From Euryarchaeota archaeon UBA4 (lineage in GTDB: Archaea > Thermoplasmatota > Poseidoniia > Poseidoniales > Thalassarchaeaceae), in NCBI GenBank assembly GCA_002497985.1, contig DAFQ01000013.1:1-25444 (forward strand): a DNA stretch of 25,444 bases. The letters are read 5' to 3'. Position numbers and translations under genes: made by a program. The first letter of the stretch is position 1. Every line of letters begins with the position of its first letter. The notes beneath the pieces are model-generated. The model ran no database searches. It worked only from the letters and a program-made list of their open reading frames with translations, and had not been told where the DNA came from. Positions 1-7,312 of the stretch are shown here, piece after piece.

Positions 1-1269
1 GTTGTTTCCGACACCCCTCTCTGCCACTATGTGGACCGCTCCCACAGTAACTGTGCTGGCTATGAAAGCTGAAACCACCCCAAGTGCCAGAGTGATTCCG
101 AAGGTTCGCAGAGGGGGGAGTGGCGAAACAGAGTTTGAGAGGAAAGCGAAAACGGTGGTGATCACGGCCAAAGTGAGGGCCATCCTTAGTGAAGAGAATG
201 ACTCCAACCAAGCTTCCGCCGCAGTCCTCTTGACTTTCCTGGCCTTCTCGTAACCACGTTGAAGGTGTATGGAGTAATCAATACCGAGACCAAGAACAAC
301 CGGGGCAACAGCAACTTCGAGAATCGAGAAACGCATCCCGACTAGCGTGATGGCCCCATATGTCCAAATTAGGGCTGCGGTCAGGCTTAGCAGTGGTGCA
401 GCTACCATGATGAATGAACGGAATGCCAGGGCTAAGACGGCTACGACAACGGCAATCGAGATCAAGAAAAGCCAGACCATCTCGTCCAGAGTAGTATCGT
501 TTATGTCGCTACTAATGAGGTCATCAGAAATAACTCCGTAACTCAGGTTCTCAGAGCTATCATCCCTTAACGAGCTCCTAATTTTCTGAGCGATATCCTC
601 TCTCACCTCACGATCTATCCCGCCATCTAGCTCAACTACCCACAAAGTGCTAGAGGCTATGGGGGTGGGATCCCCAACCCCTTCATTCAGCCATTCACAT
701 ACGTGCTCGTACTCGAAATCTGTGTGTAGCATGGCTGAAGCAGCGAAAGAAGCAGCTGAGATTGCCTTATCGTCACCTACGGCATCTATGCAGGTTTCAT
801 CATCATCAACCAGCCTATCCAGAATTGAAGACCACTCATCAAAATCGTCAATCCCGCTACTCCCAGGGTCTCTTTCAATAATGGCCCTATTGACGGCATC
901 GGCAGCATTTATGTGGGCATAAATGCCCTTCGGGGCAATTGTGTTAATCATGTCCATGTCATCGAGTAATTCCTGTAGCGAGCCAACCTCAAGGACATTA
1001 CCATCAGGGTCGACCGGGCTAACGTGAATGTATATCCTATGTCCTGTTGGGGGGATGAGGGCGTCCACTCTGTCCTCTGCCTTGTCCGATGCAGATTGTG
1101 GTGAGAAAGACTCTAGGTCTGTAGTAAAACTTGGGAGTGGAACAATTACACTAACCATAAATCCAGTAAGAAGAATACTGATCACTAATACTGGGAGTGC
1201 CATTTTCTCAATCGATTCGGCAATGCTCGCTCCGCGAGGCGCCTGCACCATGTCATCCCGCCAAACCAT
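1..1269 (-). CDS. RND/MMPL-family membrane transporter, N-terminal part (cut by window edge)
   Basis: An open frame of 423 codons runs leftward from ATG at 1269 and leaves the window without a stop. An in-frame ATG at 1251 is an alternative start. One membrane segment lies near residues 23-45. A soluble extracytoplasmic domain of about 200 residues follows, then at least five closely packed hydrophobic segments. The fourth segment carries GLGIDYSIHL, the TM4 aspartate motif of RND/MMPL-type exporters, where the Asp relays protons or cations. This is the first half of the usual duplicated RND layout; the second half should lie to the left. The substrate cannot be told: archaeal members of this family are linked to lipid or hydrophobic-compound export, but most are uncharacterised. 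It is divergent from rpoL. A second member of the family lies at 8159-11380. Confidence 0.88.
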   Translation of the reverse strand, partial: MVWRDDMVQAPRGASIAESIEKMALPVLVISILLTGFMVSVIVPLPSFTTDLESFSPQSASDKAEDRVDALIPPTGHRIYIHVSPVDPDGNVLEVGSLQELLDDMDMINTIAPKGIYAHINAADAVNRAIIERDPGSSGIDDFDEWSSILDRLVDDDETCIDAVGDDKAISAASFAASAMLHTDFEYEHVCEWLNEGVGDPTPIASSTLWVVELDGGIDREVREDIAQKIRSSLRDDSSENLSYGVISDDLISSDINDTTLDEMVWLFLISIAVVVAVLALAFRSFIMVAAPLLSLTAALIWTYGAITLVGMRFSILEVAVAPVVLGLGIDYSIHLQRGYEKARKVKRTAAEAWLESFSSLRMALTLAVITTVFAFLSNSVSPLPPLRTFGITLALGVVSAFIASTVTVGAVHIVAERGVGNN

Positions 1270-1293
1270 ACAGTGTTTAACTTAGGCTCACTT

Positions 1294-1311
1294 TGGGCCC
1301 CTTAGGGCCCA
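1294..1311. promoter_or_regulatory. Inverted repeat between divergent RND and rpoL genes
   Basis: Perfect 7-bp arms TGGGCCC and GGGCCCA are separated by CTTA. The element lies in the 90-bp gap between the left-facing RND gene (start 1269) and rpoL (start 1360). The position suits an operator or a bidirectional regulatory site, but a short RNA hairpin is equally possible. Function is inferred from position only. Confidence 0.35.
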
Positions 1312-1359
1312 CAACTACATGAAAGCCCTCAAAAGGGGGCGGCCGGTCGCCCGGTCGAC

Positions 1360-1617
1360 ATGTCCATCAAGGTTCTAATGAATGAAGGCCGAGAACTCCG
1401 AGTGAGAATCGCGGGCGAGAGCCATACGACTCTGCAGCTTTTCCGTTCCAGACTCAATGAAAACTCGAGTGTAGAATACGCGAATTTCTTCCAGAAACAT
1501 CCGGATTTGGATGAGCCCGAACTATACGTCCGGGCTGTAAAGGGGAAGAGTGCAGAGAAGGTTTTCAGAGATCTTTGTTCCGGGATTTCTAAGGAATTCA
1601 CCGGACTAAAGCTCTGA
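1360..1617 (+). CDS. rpoL: DNA-directed RNA polymerase subunit L (Rpo11)
   Basis: An 85-residue protein of the size expected for archaeal Rpo11/RpoL, the homologue of eukaryotic Rpb11 and of the bacterial alpha N-terminal domain. It dimerises with Rpo3 to nucleate RNA polymerase assembly. Seen: the N-terminal strand pattern, then GESHTTLQLFRSRL matching the family's signature (E/D-H-T-x-x-N/Q-L-x-R), then a FFQKHPDLDEPELYVR segment that fits the 'HP..' strand, and an amphipathic C-terminal helix. The ATG start is at the expected N-terminus. The stop is followed after five bases by the truD GTG, so the two are probably co-transcribed. Confidence 0.93.
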   Translation: MSIKVLMNEGRELRVRIAGESHTTLQLFRSRLNENSSVEYANFFQKHPDLDEPELYVRAVKGKSAEKVFRDLCSGISKEFTGLKL

Positions 1618-1622
1618 CGCCC

Positions 1623-3038
1623 GTGGGCGGTGAGTGTTTGAACTCCACAGAGATAGAGGAATCACTAGGTCTAGTTGGTTGGTCGGTCGAAGATGACGGA
1701 GTCGGCGGTCTTCTCAAAGTTAGAGTTGAGGACTTCAGAGTAGAAGAGGTCTCCAAGGTCCCCGCCCTGGATCCCAAGGGAAGGTTCACCGTTGCAAGAG
1801 TGACTCTCTACAATTGGGAAACGAACAGGTTCCTGAACAGGCTTGCTAGGTCATGCGGAATTAGCAGGAATAGGATTTTTGCCTCTGGATTGAAGGATAA
1901 GAGGGCAGTTACAACACAGATATTGGTTATTGACGCACCAAGGAAAAAAGTCGAGGGCGTAGCAATTTCCGACTGCGAAATAGAAATTATTGGCCGTACC
2001 CATCAGAAAGTCGGAATGAGCGATCATGATGGCAACAGATTCACGATCACTGTTCGTGGATGTTGTTATCCGGATGGAACGCCTATGGATGGCAAGGAGG
2101 CGCTGATGAGGGTCCAAAGGATTCGCAAGGGCCTAAGTGAGAATCTTGGAGCGGATGTATTCCCCAATTGGATTGGGCCACAGAGGTTTGGGGCAAACAG
2201 GCCCGTAACTCCTCTGGTTGGAAGGGCAGTAGTTGACGACGACTACGAAAGAGCGGTGGATGTTTACCTGGGCATGCAGGGAAACAGGTCTACCGAGGAT
2301 ACCGCTTCATTCAGAAAGATGTGGCGAGACAGCAGGGATCCAGTGGCCTGTTTGGAGATCATTCCAAAGCATCTTGGGTATGAACGTGACATGCTGACTA
2401 GGCTATCAGGTGACAAGTCGGACTGGCTTGGAGCATTCAAGTCCCTCCCCCAGTCACTACAATTGCTTACTATCCACTCACTCCAGTCCCTTGCATTCAA
2501 TCATTCACTTGCTGCCCGACTATCTTCAGGTCTGAGTCTGATAGAACCCGCACTTGGGGATATCGTGGCACCACTCAAGGTGAATGGCAGAATAGATGTG
2601 TCAAAGATGGCATACGTCAGTGAGACAAATTTGGACCGTTGCAGGAGGAACTGCAGGCTTGGTAGGCTTTCCCTAACAGGGCCACTTCCAGGAGGGTCAT
2701 CCAATCTAGCAGAGGGAGCCCCTGGCGACATAGAGAGGAAGGCCCTGGAGGATACGGATTTGCAGTCGGCGGACTGGAACATCAAAAAAATTCCCAGGCT
2801 ATCTTCTTCAGGAACCAGAAGGCCACTATGTGTCCCATTCTCTGATTTCACGGTCGAGGAGGCAACGGAAATTTCACCTTCGGCTGAAGTTTCCAAGAGA
2901 TGGGAAGAAGGAGTTTCAGAGGGAGAGAGGTGGAGTCCAGATGGCGCTTCACTGAGACTTGTCTTCACATTGCCACCGGGGACTTACGCAACGGTGTTGA
3001 TGAGGGAGTTCATGAGGTCCCCACTGGACCACTACTGA
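1623..3038 (+). CDS. truD: tRNA pseudouridine(13) synthase TruD
   Basis: TruD-family pseudouridine synthase of 471 residues, within the archaeal size range. It isomerises U13 in the D-arm of tRNA. The N-terminal segment VRVEDFRVEEV resembles the family's opening 'PEDFxVEE'. The catalytic motif GLKDKRAVTTQ puts the nucleophilic aspartate at residue 92. NWIGPQRFGANRPVT near residue 180 is a second conserved block, and the C-terminal YATVLMREFM is typical. The middle region is the TruD-specific insertion domain. The start codon is GTG at 1623, five bases after the rpoL stop; no strong Shine-Dalgarno is visible, and a TTG at 1638 is a weaker alternative. Its stop directly abuts the convergent aEF-1beta stop. 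Confidence 0.95.
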   Translation: MGGECLNSTEIEESLGLVGWSVEDDGVGGLLKVRVEDFRVEEVSKVPALDPKGRFTVARVTLYNWETNRFLNRLARSCGISRNRIFASGLKDKRAVTTQILVIDAPRKKVEGVAISDCEIEIIGRTHQKVGMSDHDGNRFTITVRGCCYPDGTPMDGKEALMRVQRIRKGLSENLGADVFPNWIGPQRFGANRPVTPLVGRAVVDDDYERAVDVYLGMQGNRSTEDTASFRKMWRDSRDPVACLEIIPKHLGYERDMLTRLSGDKSDWLGAFKSLPQSLQLLTIHSLQSLAFNHSLAARLSSGLSLIEPALGDIVAPLKVNGRIDVSKMAYVSETNLDRCRRNCRLGRLSLTGPLPGGSSNLAEGAPGDIERKALEDTDLQSADWNIKKIPRLSSSGTRRPLCVPFSDFTVEEATEISPSAEVSKRWEEGVSEGERWSPDGASLRLVFTLPPGTYATVLMREFMRSPLDHY

Positions 3039-3305
3039 TCAAAGCCTTCCCATCTCAAGGGTCTCGATCTGACCAATCATTTCGTCAGTGCCGCGAACCC
3101 TGTCTTCGAATAGGTCAACAGTTCCCTCTCCATCTTCCAGAACGGCTTGGATCTCGATAAACATCATTCCAAATGCGAGAGGCTTGATTTCCGCCATCTG
3201 AACCTCGGCCAGATCATTAATTCTAGCAGCAATTCCCTCGTAGTCAGGCCGCCCTTCCTCTGGTTGGTCAAGAGTTACCTTGTACTTCACAACAACGTGC
3301 CCCAT
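3039..3305 (-). CDS. ef1b: Translation elongation factor 1-beta (aEF-1beta)
   Basis: An 88-residue protein starting MGHVVVKYKVTLDQPEEG, the size and ferredoxin-like pattern of archaeal aEF-1beta, the guanine nucleotide exchange factor for aEF-1alpha. The C-terminal EDRVRGTDEMIGQIETLEMGRL matches the family's conserved end (V.xTDxMIGxIE). An open frame reaches further upstream, but a strong Shine-Dalgarno AAAGGAGG lies seven bases before the ATG at 3305 and only one base before an ATG at 3311. The upstream extension overlaps another gene. The 3305 start is therefore preferred. It follows the zinc-ribbon gene by 14 bases, the same pairing as in haloarchaea, and probably shares its transcript. 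It is convergent with truD with no intervening base. Confidence 0.93.
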   Translation of the reverse strand: MGHVVVKYKVTLDQPEEGRPDYEGIAARINDLAEVQMAEIKPLAFGMMFIEIQAVLEDGEGTVDLFEDRVRGTDEMIGQIETLEMGRL

Positions 3306-3312
3306 CGCCATT

Positions 3313-3320
3313 CCTCCTTT
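3313..3320 (-). promoter_or_regulatory. Strong Shine-Dalgarno before aEF-1beta
   Basis: The minus-strand sequence AAAGGAGG begins within the TGA stop of the zinc-ribbon gene and lies seven bases before the ATG at 3305. It is one of the few strong ribosome binding sites in the window and fixes the aEF-1beta start, consistent with translation from within a bicistronic message. Confidence 0.7.
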
Positions 3321-3487
3321 CAGGGCCCTTGGAAGCCGCACTCGACACAAACATATGCGACCCCTTGGAGTCTGCATTGCCTGCTCCTCCCAATGTGCTT
3401 CCCACAATCTGGGCAGGGGAATGAAGTGCTTCTAGCATCCACTAGGGGTGCTCCGGAAGCAGTGCATGTACTTGCTCTAGCTGTCAT
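3320..3487 (-). CDS. Small zinc-ribbon protein (HVO_2753-like), upstream of aEF-1beta
   Basis: A 55-residue protein that I translated by hand. It contains CTASG, CPDCGK and a C-terminal half CRLQGVAYVCVECGFQGP. The order and the YxCxxCGFxGP ending match the archaeal small zinc-finger family (HVO_2753-like, usually two zinc fingers built from four CxxC-type pairs). The gene sits immediately upstream of aEF-1beta as it does in other euryarchaea, so a role in RNA or translation is likely. Two of the eight usual zinc-ligand cysteines seem to be serine here: CTAS for CxxC in the first knuckle, and RSRQC for RCxxC in the third. Six cysteines remain. The start is ATG at 3487; no other in-frame start lies nearby. 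Confidence 0.85.
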   Translation of the reverse strand: MTARASTCTASGAPLVDARSTSFPCPDCGKHIGRSRQCRLQGVAYVCVECGFQGP

Positions 3488-3520
3488 TTCAGTTCCCCGA
3501 TGGGGCGGCGAGCCACCTTC

Positions 3521-3529
3521 CCTTTTTAG
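3521..3529 (-). promoter_or_regulatory. Possible TATA box of the zinc-ribbon/aEF-1beta operon
   Basis: The minus-strand CTAAAAAGG lies about 38 bases before the ATG at 3487. That would give an RNA start roughly a dozen bases before the start codon, as is common in archaea. The call rests on A/T composition and spacing only. Confidence 0.35.
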
Positions 3530-3603
3530 CGTTGACCGAGGCCAATGATGGGCTCTCCCATCACTTCAAACGCTGATACCCCTCCTCATCATCTGGAGAT
3601 ACC

Positions 3604-4056
3604 ATGGTAGAAGAGGAGCTGACACTATCGGGGGAACAAACAGATTTGGACTCATTTGTTACCAACGAAGGTGGAATCTGGAGTTTGAGGCAGATCGAGA
3701 AGGTAAGGGGGTGGAACAACATAGAATATGGAGCAGGACTTTCTGGAAAAAATACCCCTTCAACGGGCTTGTCAATGAATCGTGCTTACATCCCTCCCGG
3801 GGGAATAGCAAAGGCTCACATCCATGTTGACTTCGATGTCATGGTATACCTGCTGAAGGGAAGCGTCAGACATGAGTTCGGGCCGGGATGCAGACAATCT
3901 GTTGTTCATAGTGAGGGAGACATGTTCTACATCGAACCAGGACTTCCCCATGAGGTGTTCAATTGTTCAGAAACTGAGTGGGTGCACGCTGTAGTTTCGA
4001 GGTCGGATGCATCCGAGTGGCAGAACATAGTTCCATACGACAGGAATTCTGAATGA
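3604..4056 (+). CDS. Cupin-domain protein
   Basis: A 150-residue single-domain cupin. The beta-barrel shows cupin motif 1 around GGIAKAHIHVDFD...LLKG (residues 66-86, His72 and His74) and motif 2 around GDMFYIEPGLPHEVFN (residues 105-120, His116). Three metal-binding histidines are therefore kept. The usual glutamate of motif 1 is replaced by Val or Asp depending on alignment, and the usual Pro of motif 2 is Glu, so the metal site may be atypical. Such small cupins bind sugars, aromatics or other small molecules, or act as dioxygenases or isomerases. Nothing here identifies the substrate. It ends two bases before the convergent rlmE stop. Confidence 0.85.
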   Translation: MVEEELTLSGEQTDLDSFVTNEGGIWSLRQIEKVRGWNNIEYGAGLSGKNTPSTGLSMNRAYIPPGGIAKAHIHVDFDVMVYLLKGSVRHEFGPGCRQSVVHSEGDMFYIEPGLPHEVFNCSETEWVHAVVSRSDASEWQNIVPYDRNSE

Positions 4057-4058
4057 AG

Positions 4059-4805
4059 TCACTCTTCTTCCTTCCTCGAGATTCTTCTGAGTCCCACGGT
4101 AGTCTCGCCCTCTTCCTCCTCTTCGGTAATAATTCCCAAGCCCTCGAGGTGCTGGGAAACTTGTTCCATGGCAGTCAGGCCACTCCCCCTCTTCCTAACT
4201 CTGGGAAGTTTGTTTCTGCAAATAAGAAACGTCTCCGATGAAGAATTCCTTGATGCGGTGGGGGCAAACCTTTGGACATTTGAGAAACGGTCCTTGGCCG
4301 CTTCAACTAACCCCTCTATCCCAGTTCCTTGGAATGCCTTGGTTATGAATGTCCCACCGGGCTGTAGGACCTTCATGGCAACATCAAGGACCGTTGTCGA
4401 GAGTTCCAGCGAAATTGCCTGATCAGTGTCATATCTCCCAGTAAGGCGAGGAGATATGTCACTGATTACTGCATTAATTGACCTGCCTCCAAGAGCTTCC
4501 ATTATTTGCTCAATGGTGGCTTCTTCAGTGATGTCCCCAATTATCACGCTCGCCCCCTCCACTGGAGCGGTCGCAAGGAGATCTACCCCTATCACCAATC
4601 CTTCTTCGCCTACTTCTTCACAGGCAACTTGGGTCCAACCACCGGGGTGGCAACCGACATCCAGTACTACGTCCCCGCGCCGCAGTAGTGAAAATCGCTC
4701 TTGGATATGTTTGAGCTTGTATGCCGACCTCGCTCGATACCCCTTGGAACGAGCCTGTCTACGCCATGGATCGCGCCTGCTCTCCTGGTACCAGCGCTTG
4801 CTCAT
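4059..4805 (-). CDS. rlmE: 23S rRNA 2'-O-ribose methyltransferase RlmE (FtsJ/RrmJ family)
   Basis: A 248-residue Rossmann-fold methyltransferase. DVGCHPGGWTQ (residues 49-59) is the S-adenosylmethionine loop. The K-D-K-E catalytic tetrad is visible as Lys30, Asp116 (SDISP), Lys156 (TKAFQG) and Glu191 (SSETF). The intervals (86, 40, 35) equal those of E. coli RlmE (K38, D124, K164, E199). The expected reaction is 2'-O-methylation of a uridine in the large-subunit rRNA A-loop; a tRNA target as in eukaryotic Trm7 is possible. The frame is open further upstream, but MSKRWYQESRRDPW is the normal family N-terminus, so ATG 4805 is chosen. A C-terminal extension of about 45 residues ends in an acidic stretch. 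It is divergent from the secreted thioredoxin-like gene. Confidence 0.94.
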   Translation of the reverse strand: MSKRWYQESRRDPWRRQARSKGYRARSAYKLKHIQERFSLLRRGDVVLDVGCHPGGWTQVACEEVGEEGLVIGVDLLATAPVEGASVIIGDITEEATIEQIMEALGGRSINAVISDISPRLTGRYDTDQAISLELSTTVLDVAMKVLQPGGTFITKAFQGTGIEGLVEAAKDRFSNVQRFAPTASRNSSSETFLICRNKLPRVRKRGSGLTAMEQVSQHLEGLGIITEEEEEGETTVGLRRISRKEEE

Positions 4806-4857
4806 GCATGCCGGCCGAGACGCTGGGTTATGAAAGGGGGGCGCTCTGGGGGGCTCA

Positions 4858-5778
4858 ATGGCAATGATGCGGGACATCCTGGTGTTGGCCATAGTCGTCC
4901 TTTCCATAGCCAGCTCATCAAACGCCGAATCCACGGAAAACTCGTGGTCGGCAGAGGGGGGTTACACAGTTCTGGCAGAGCAATTCACTGCTGCATGGTG
5001 TGAAGTATGTGCTGATGTAGACCCCTGGATTCCAGAATTTACCGAGTCAAATGGAAACAGGGTTGCAAGGGTCGCCCTGCATGATGATTTCGACGATCCA
5101 TTAGGAACCCCAATCACCGAACACAGGACCAGTCGATATTCGAATGGCACACCCAATGCGCCCTCCTTTTGGTTCGATGGGGATTTACTGGCAGGGGGTG
5201 CCCCAGATCGTTCTAGCATGCATCGGCAACTCCTTTCGGCCGAGGGGGCAAGGTCAGGTGACACCAGCATCAAAATTAACGCCACATTCGATTCGGGGAT
5301 GATTTCCATAGTAGTCAGCCTGAGGGAATGGGAGGCCATAGGGGAAACCCAAATCTCAATTTTTGTCACAGAGAACTCAGTTACGATCGATGAATCCCAG
5401 GCGATCAATGGGATTACTATACATCACGATGTGGTAAGGGCATACCGTGAAGCCCCCCTGGGTGCCGAAGGTGAGGGGTGGTCGTTCGGCGATGGATTGT
5501 CGTGGATGGAAAATTATACAATTTCACACTCACCAAATGAAATCATTTTTTCAAGCTCCATATTCATTCCCCCGGATAAGGATCCCAGCGAATTGAGTAT
5601 AGTGGCCGTTCATGAGACCACGGGAGACTCCGAATCACACGAAACTATGGGAGTCTTGAGGTTAGAAATTGGAGACTCCCCAGTAGGTTCCTCAATCAGC
5701 ATAATTGCCCCAATGGCACTTGTGATGATCCTCTCTACATTATCATTCAAAGGCCGATCTCGGAAATCAGAGCCCTAG
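4858..5778 (+). CDS. Secreted thioredoxin-like protein with WCEVC motif and C-terminal anchor
   Basis: A 306-residue protein with a signal peptide (hydrophobic residues about 6-20, likely cleavage near SNAES). A thioredoxin-like start follows: VLAEQFTAAWCEVCADVDPWIPEF, with the redox pair Cys48 and Cys51 after a Trp. PSFWFDG may supply the cis-Pro strand. The second half is beta-rich, resembling Omp28-type thioredoxin-fold proteins. A C-terminal membrane helix (about 278-298) ends in a basic tail. It probably acts outside the membrane as a thiol-disulfide oxidoreductase or thiol sensor. ATGs at 4858, 4864 and 4867 are all possible starts. Its last 32 bases overlap the convergent epimerase gene. 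The fold is well supported; the partner is not known. Confidence 0.82.
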   Translation: MAMMRDILVLAIVVLSIASSSNAESTENSWSAEGGYTVLAEQFTAAWCEVCADVDPWIPEFTESNGNRVARVALHDDFDDPLGTPITEHRTSRYSNGTPNAPSFWFDGDLLAGGAPDRSSMHRQLLSAEGARSGDTSIKINATFDSGMISIVVSLREWEAIGETQISIFVTENSVTIDESQAINGITIHHDVVRAYREAPLGAEGEGWSFGDGLSWMENYTISHSPNEIIFSSSIFIPPDKDPSELSIVAVHETTGDSESHETMGVLRLEIGDSPVGSSISIIAPMALVMILSTLSFKGRSRKSEP

Positions 5779-6694
5779 CCGTGTGTCTGATAGCTTCCTC
5801 TGAGTCCATCTTGGGAACAAACCCGGAATCTAATAGCCTGTCCACATTTAGGGACGTCTTGGGAACATCTCCTGCCCATCCCCTGTCGCCCCCTGAATAC
5901 TCTATCGAGACACCGTCAAGACCACTCTCCTCTACGACAATTTCAGCGATTCTTCTAACCGAGCACGTGTCACCTGTCCCCAGATTGTAAAGACTCACAT
6001 CTTCACTGCCACCATCCACAATGTGACACATGGCCCTAACACAATCCTCAGCGGACATGTACGACTTTTCTTGTCTACCGTCGCCAAGAACCTCTAGTCT
6101 GGTAGGATCGTTCTTCAGTTTGTGTATGAAATCGAAAATCACTCCATGAGTTCCTCTCGGACCCACTATGTTGGCAAATCTGTGAATCCATGCCTTTGCA
6201 CCGAAAGTCCCCGACCAAGCAGTAATCAGAGACTCCGAGCCAAGTTTTGAGGCCCCATAAAGAGAAATTGGCATTACAGGGCCATATGTTTCCGGAGTCG
6301 GCATTTGTTTCGCCTCTCCATACACCGCAGAAGACGAAGAGAAAGAAATTCTGCCAACTCCTGTTTGCCGCATGGCCTCTAGAACGTTATATGTCGCAAC
6401 AGTGCCTTGCTTGAGATCCGTATCTGTAATCTCAGTACCTAGCCTGATGTCGGGATTAGCAGCCATGTGGTGAACCGTCGAGACTCCATCCATTGCCTCC
6501 ATTACCGCCCTGGAGTCTAGTAGGTCGCCCTTCACAATCTCGACCTTACCGCTCCCCTCGTGATGCGAAAGAAACTCTTCCCTGCCACTGGAGAAGTTGT
6601 CAAACACCCTGACAACCTTGCCTTCGGAAACGAGCGCGTCAACAAGATGCGAACCAATGAATCCAGCACCTCCGGTGACTAATTCCATGCCCAT
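5747..6694 (-). CDS. NAD-dependent nucleotide-sugar epimerase/dehydratase (extended SDR)
   Basis: A 315-residue extended short-chain dehydrogenase/reductase. GGAGFIGSH (residues 8-16) is the NAD-binding turn, DNFSSG follows the second strand and binds adenosine, HMAANPD matches the 'H.AA' element, and Ser120-122 with Tyr146 and Lys150 (YGASK) form the active site. YNLGTGD and the C-terminal substrate lobe are as in UDP-glucose 4-epimerase-like enzymes. The likely role is making UDP-sugars for N-glycans or surface polymers; whether it is GalE, a UDP-GlcNAc epimerase or another member cannot be decided. Starts at 6694 or 6688 (ATG). It lies 48 bases after VKOR in the same direction and may share its transcript. 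Its 3' end overlaps the thioredoxin-like gene by 32 bases. Confidence 0.9.
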   Translation of the reverse strand: MGMELVTGGAGFIGSHLVDALVSEGKVVRVFDNFSSGREEFLSHHEGSGKVEIVKGDLLDSRAVMEAMDGVSTVHHMAANPDIRLGTEITDTDLKQGTVATYNVLEAMRQTGVGRISFSSSSAVYGEAKQMPTPETYGPVMPISLYGASKLGSESLITAWSGTFGAKAWIHRFANIVGPRGTHGVIFDFIHKLKNDPTRLEVLGDGRQEKSYMSAEDCVRAMCHIVDGGSEDVSLYNLGTGDTCSVRRIAEIVVEESGLDGVSIEYSGGDRGWAGDVPKTSLNVDRLLDSGFVPKMDSEEAIRHTARALISEIGL

Positions 6695-6742
6695 GCGGAC
6701 TTGTGATTAGACTTGAGCCCATCGGACTCGCGTTGGCAAAAC

Positions 6743-7312
6743 TCACCAGGTCGAATTGGCCCTTCTCTTCTTCATGAAATGGGCACTGACAAAGACTCCA
6801 ATCATCGATAGGTGAATGACGGTGCAGTATGGGCATATGTGGGGGGCCCCCTCAACCAACAGTAGTTCGATCACCACCAACCAAGCCACGAAAGGAATCC
6901 CCGCAATTCCCAAGTACCAGAGATAATTAACAAATTGAGGGGATCTCTTTGCATTCTGATCGAGAAACAGAGTCATTAGTACAAAGAAAATTACGCCAAA
7001 TGATGCAATTCCTATGACTCCCCACGGCATTCCGAATAGATTGTTCCACTGCGGATCCCCAATTACAGAACCGCATTGCACTAGACCCTCCGACGCACAC
7101 ATGCTCGATGAACCGCTCTCCATGAGTGAATTGTGGATTGACCACGTCCATCCCGAGGCAACAATTCCCACCGTTGCAAAAAGCAGGCCCGAGGTAATGA
7201 CGCCCTTAGTGCCCTCTTCCCCAGACTCCAGGTAATTTCTCTGAAGAATCACCGAGGCACCCAAAATGCCAGCTATGAAAATACCAAGCTCTAGACTCAG
7301 AACTGACATCAT
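6743..7312 (-). CDS. Vitamin K epoxide reductase (VKOR) family protein
   Basis: A 189-residue integral membrane protein with about five hydrophobic segments. The VKOR hallmarks are present: the loop cysteine pair Cys72/Cys80 (C-x7-C as in the family), the FGMPWGVIG turn, and the membrane CxxC at ICPYC (Cys160/Cys163). VKOR homologues oxidise a partner thioredoxin and pass the electrons to a quinone, driving disulfide formation outside the membrane. Its ATG overlaps the stop of the upstream thioredoxin gene by four bases (ATGA), which suggests translational coupling and a dedicated redox partner. ATG 7309 is an alternative start. Archaea and some bacteria use VKOR in place of DsbB. Confidence 0.93.
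   Translation of the reverse strand: MMSVLSLELGIFIAGILGASVILQRNYLESGEEGTKGVITSGLLFATVGIVASGWTWSIHNSLMESGSSSMCASEGLVQCGSVIGDPQWNNLFGMPWGVIGIASFGVIFFVLMTLFLDQNAKRSPQFVNYLWYLGIAGIPFVAWLVVIELLLVEGAPHICPYCTVIHLSMIGVFVSAHFMKKRRANSTW

Noticed and set aside
3147..3548. 133-codon plus-strand frame over the aEF-1beta and zinc-ribbon region
   Set aside because: The minus strand encodes two recognisable proteins with a Shine-Dalgarno and known operon order; the plus-strand product has no family pattern.
3535..3600. Possible C/D-box guide RNA on the minus strand (ATGATGA and GTGATGG boxes)
   Set aside because: A good C-like box and a C'-like box are present, but there is no convincing D box (CTGA) at a suitable distance and no terminal stem, so chance is more likely.
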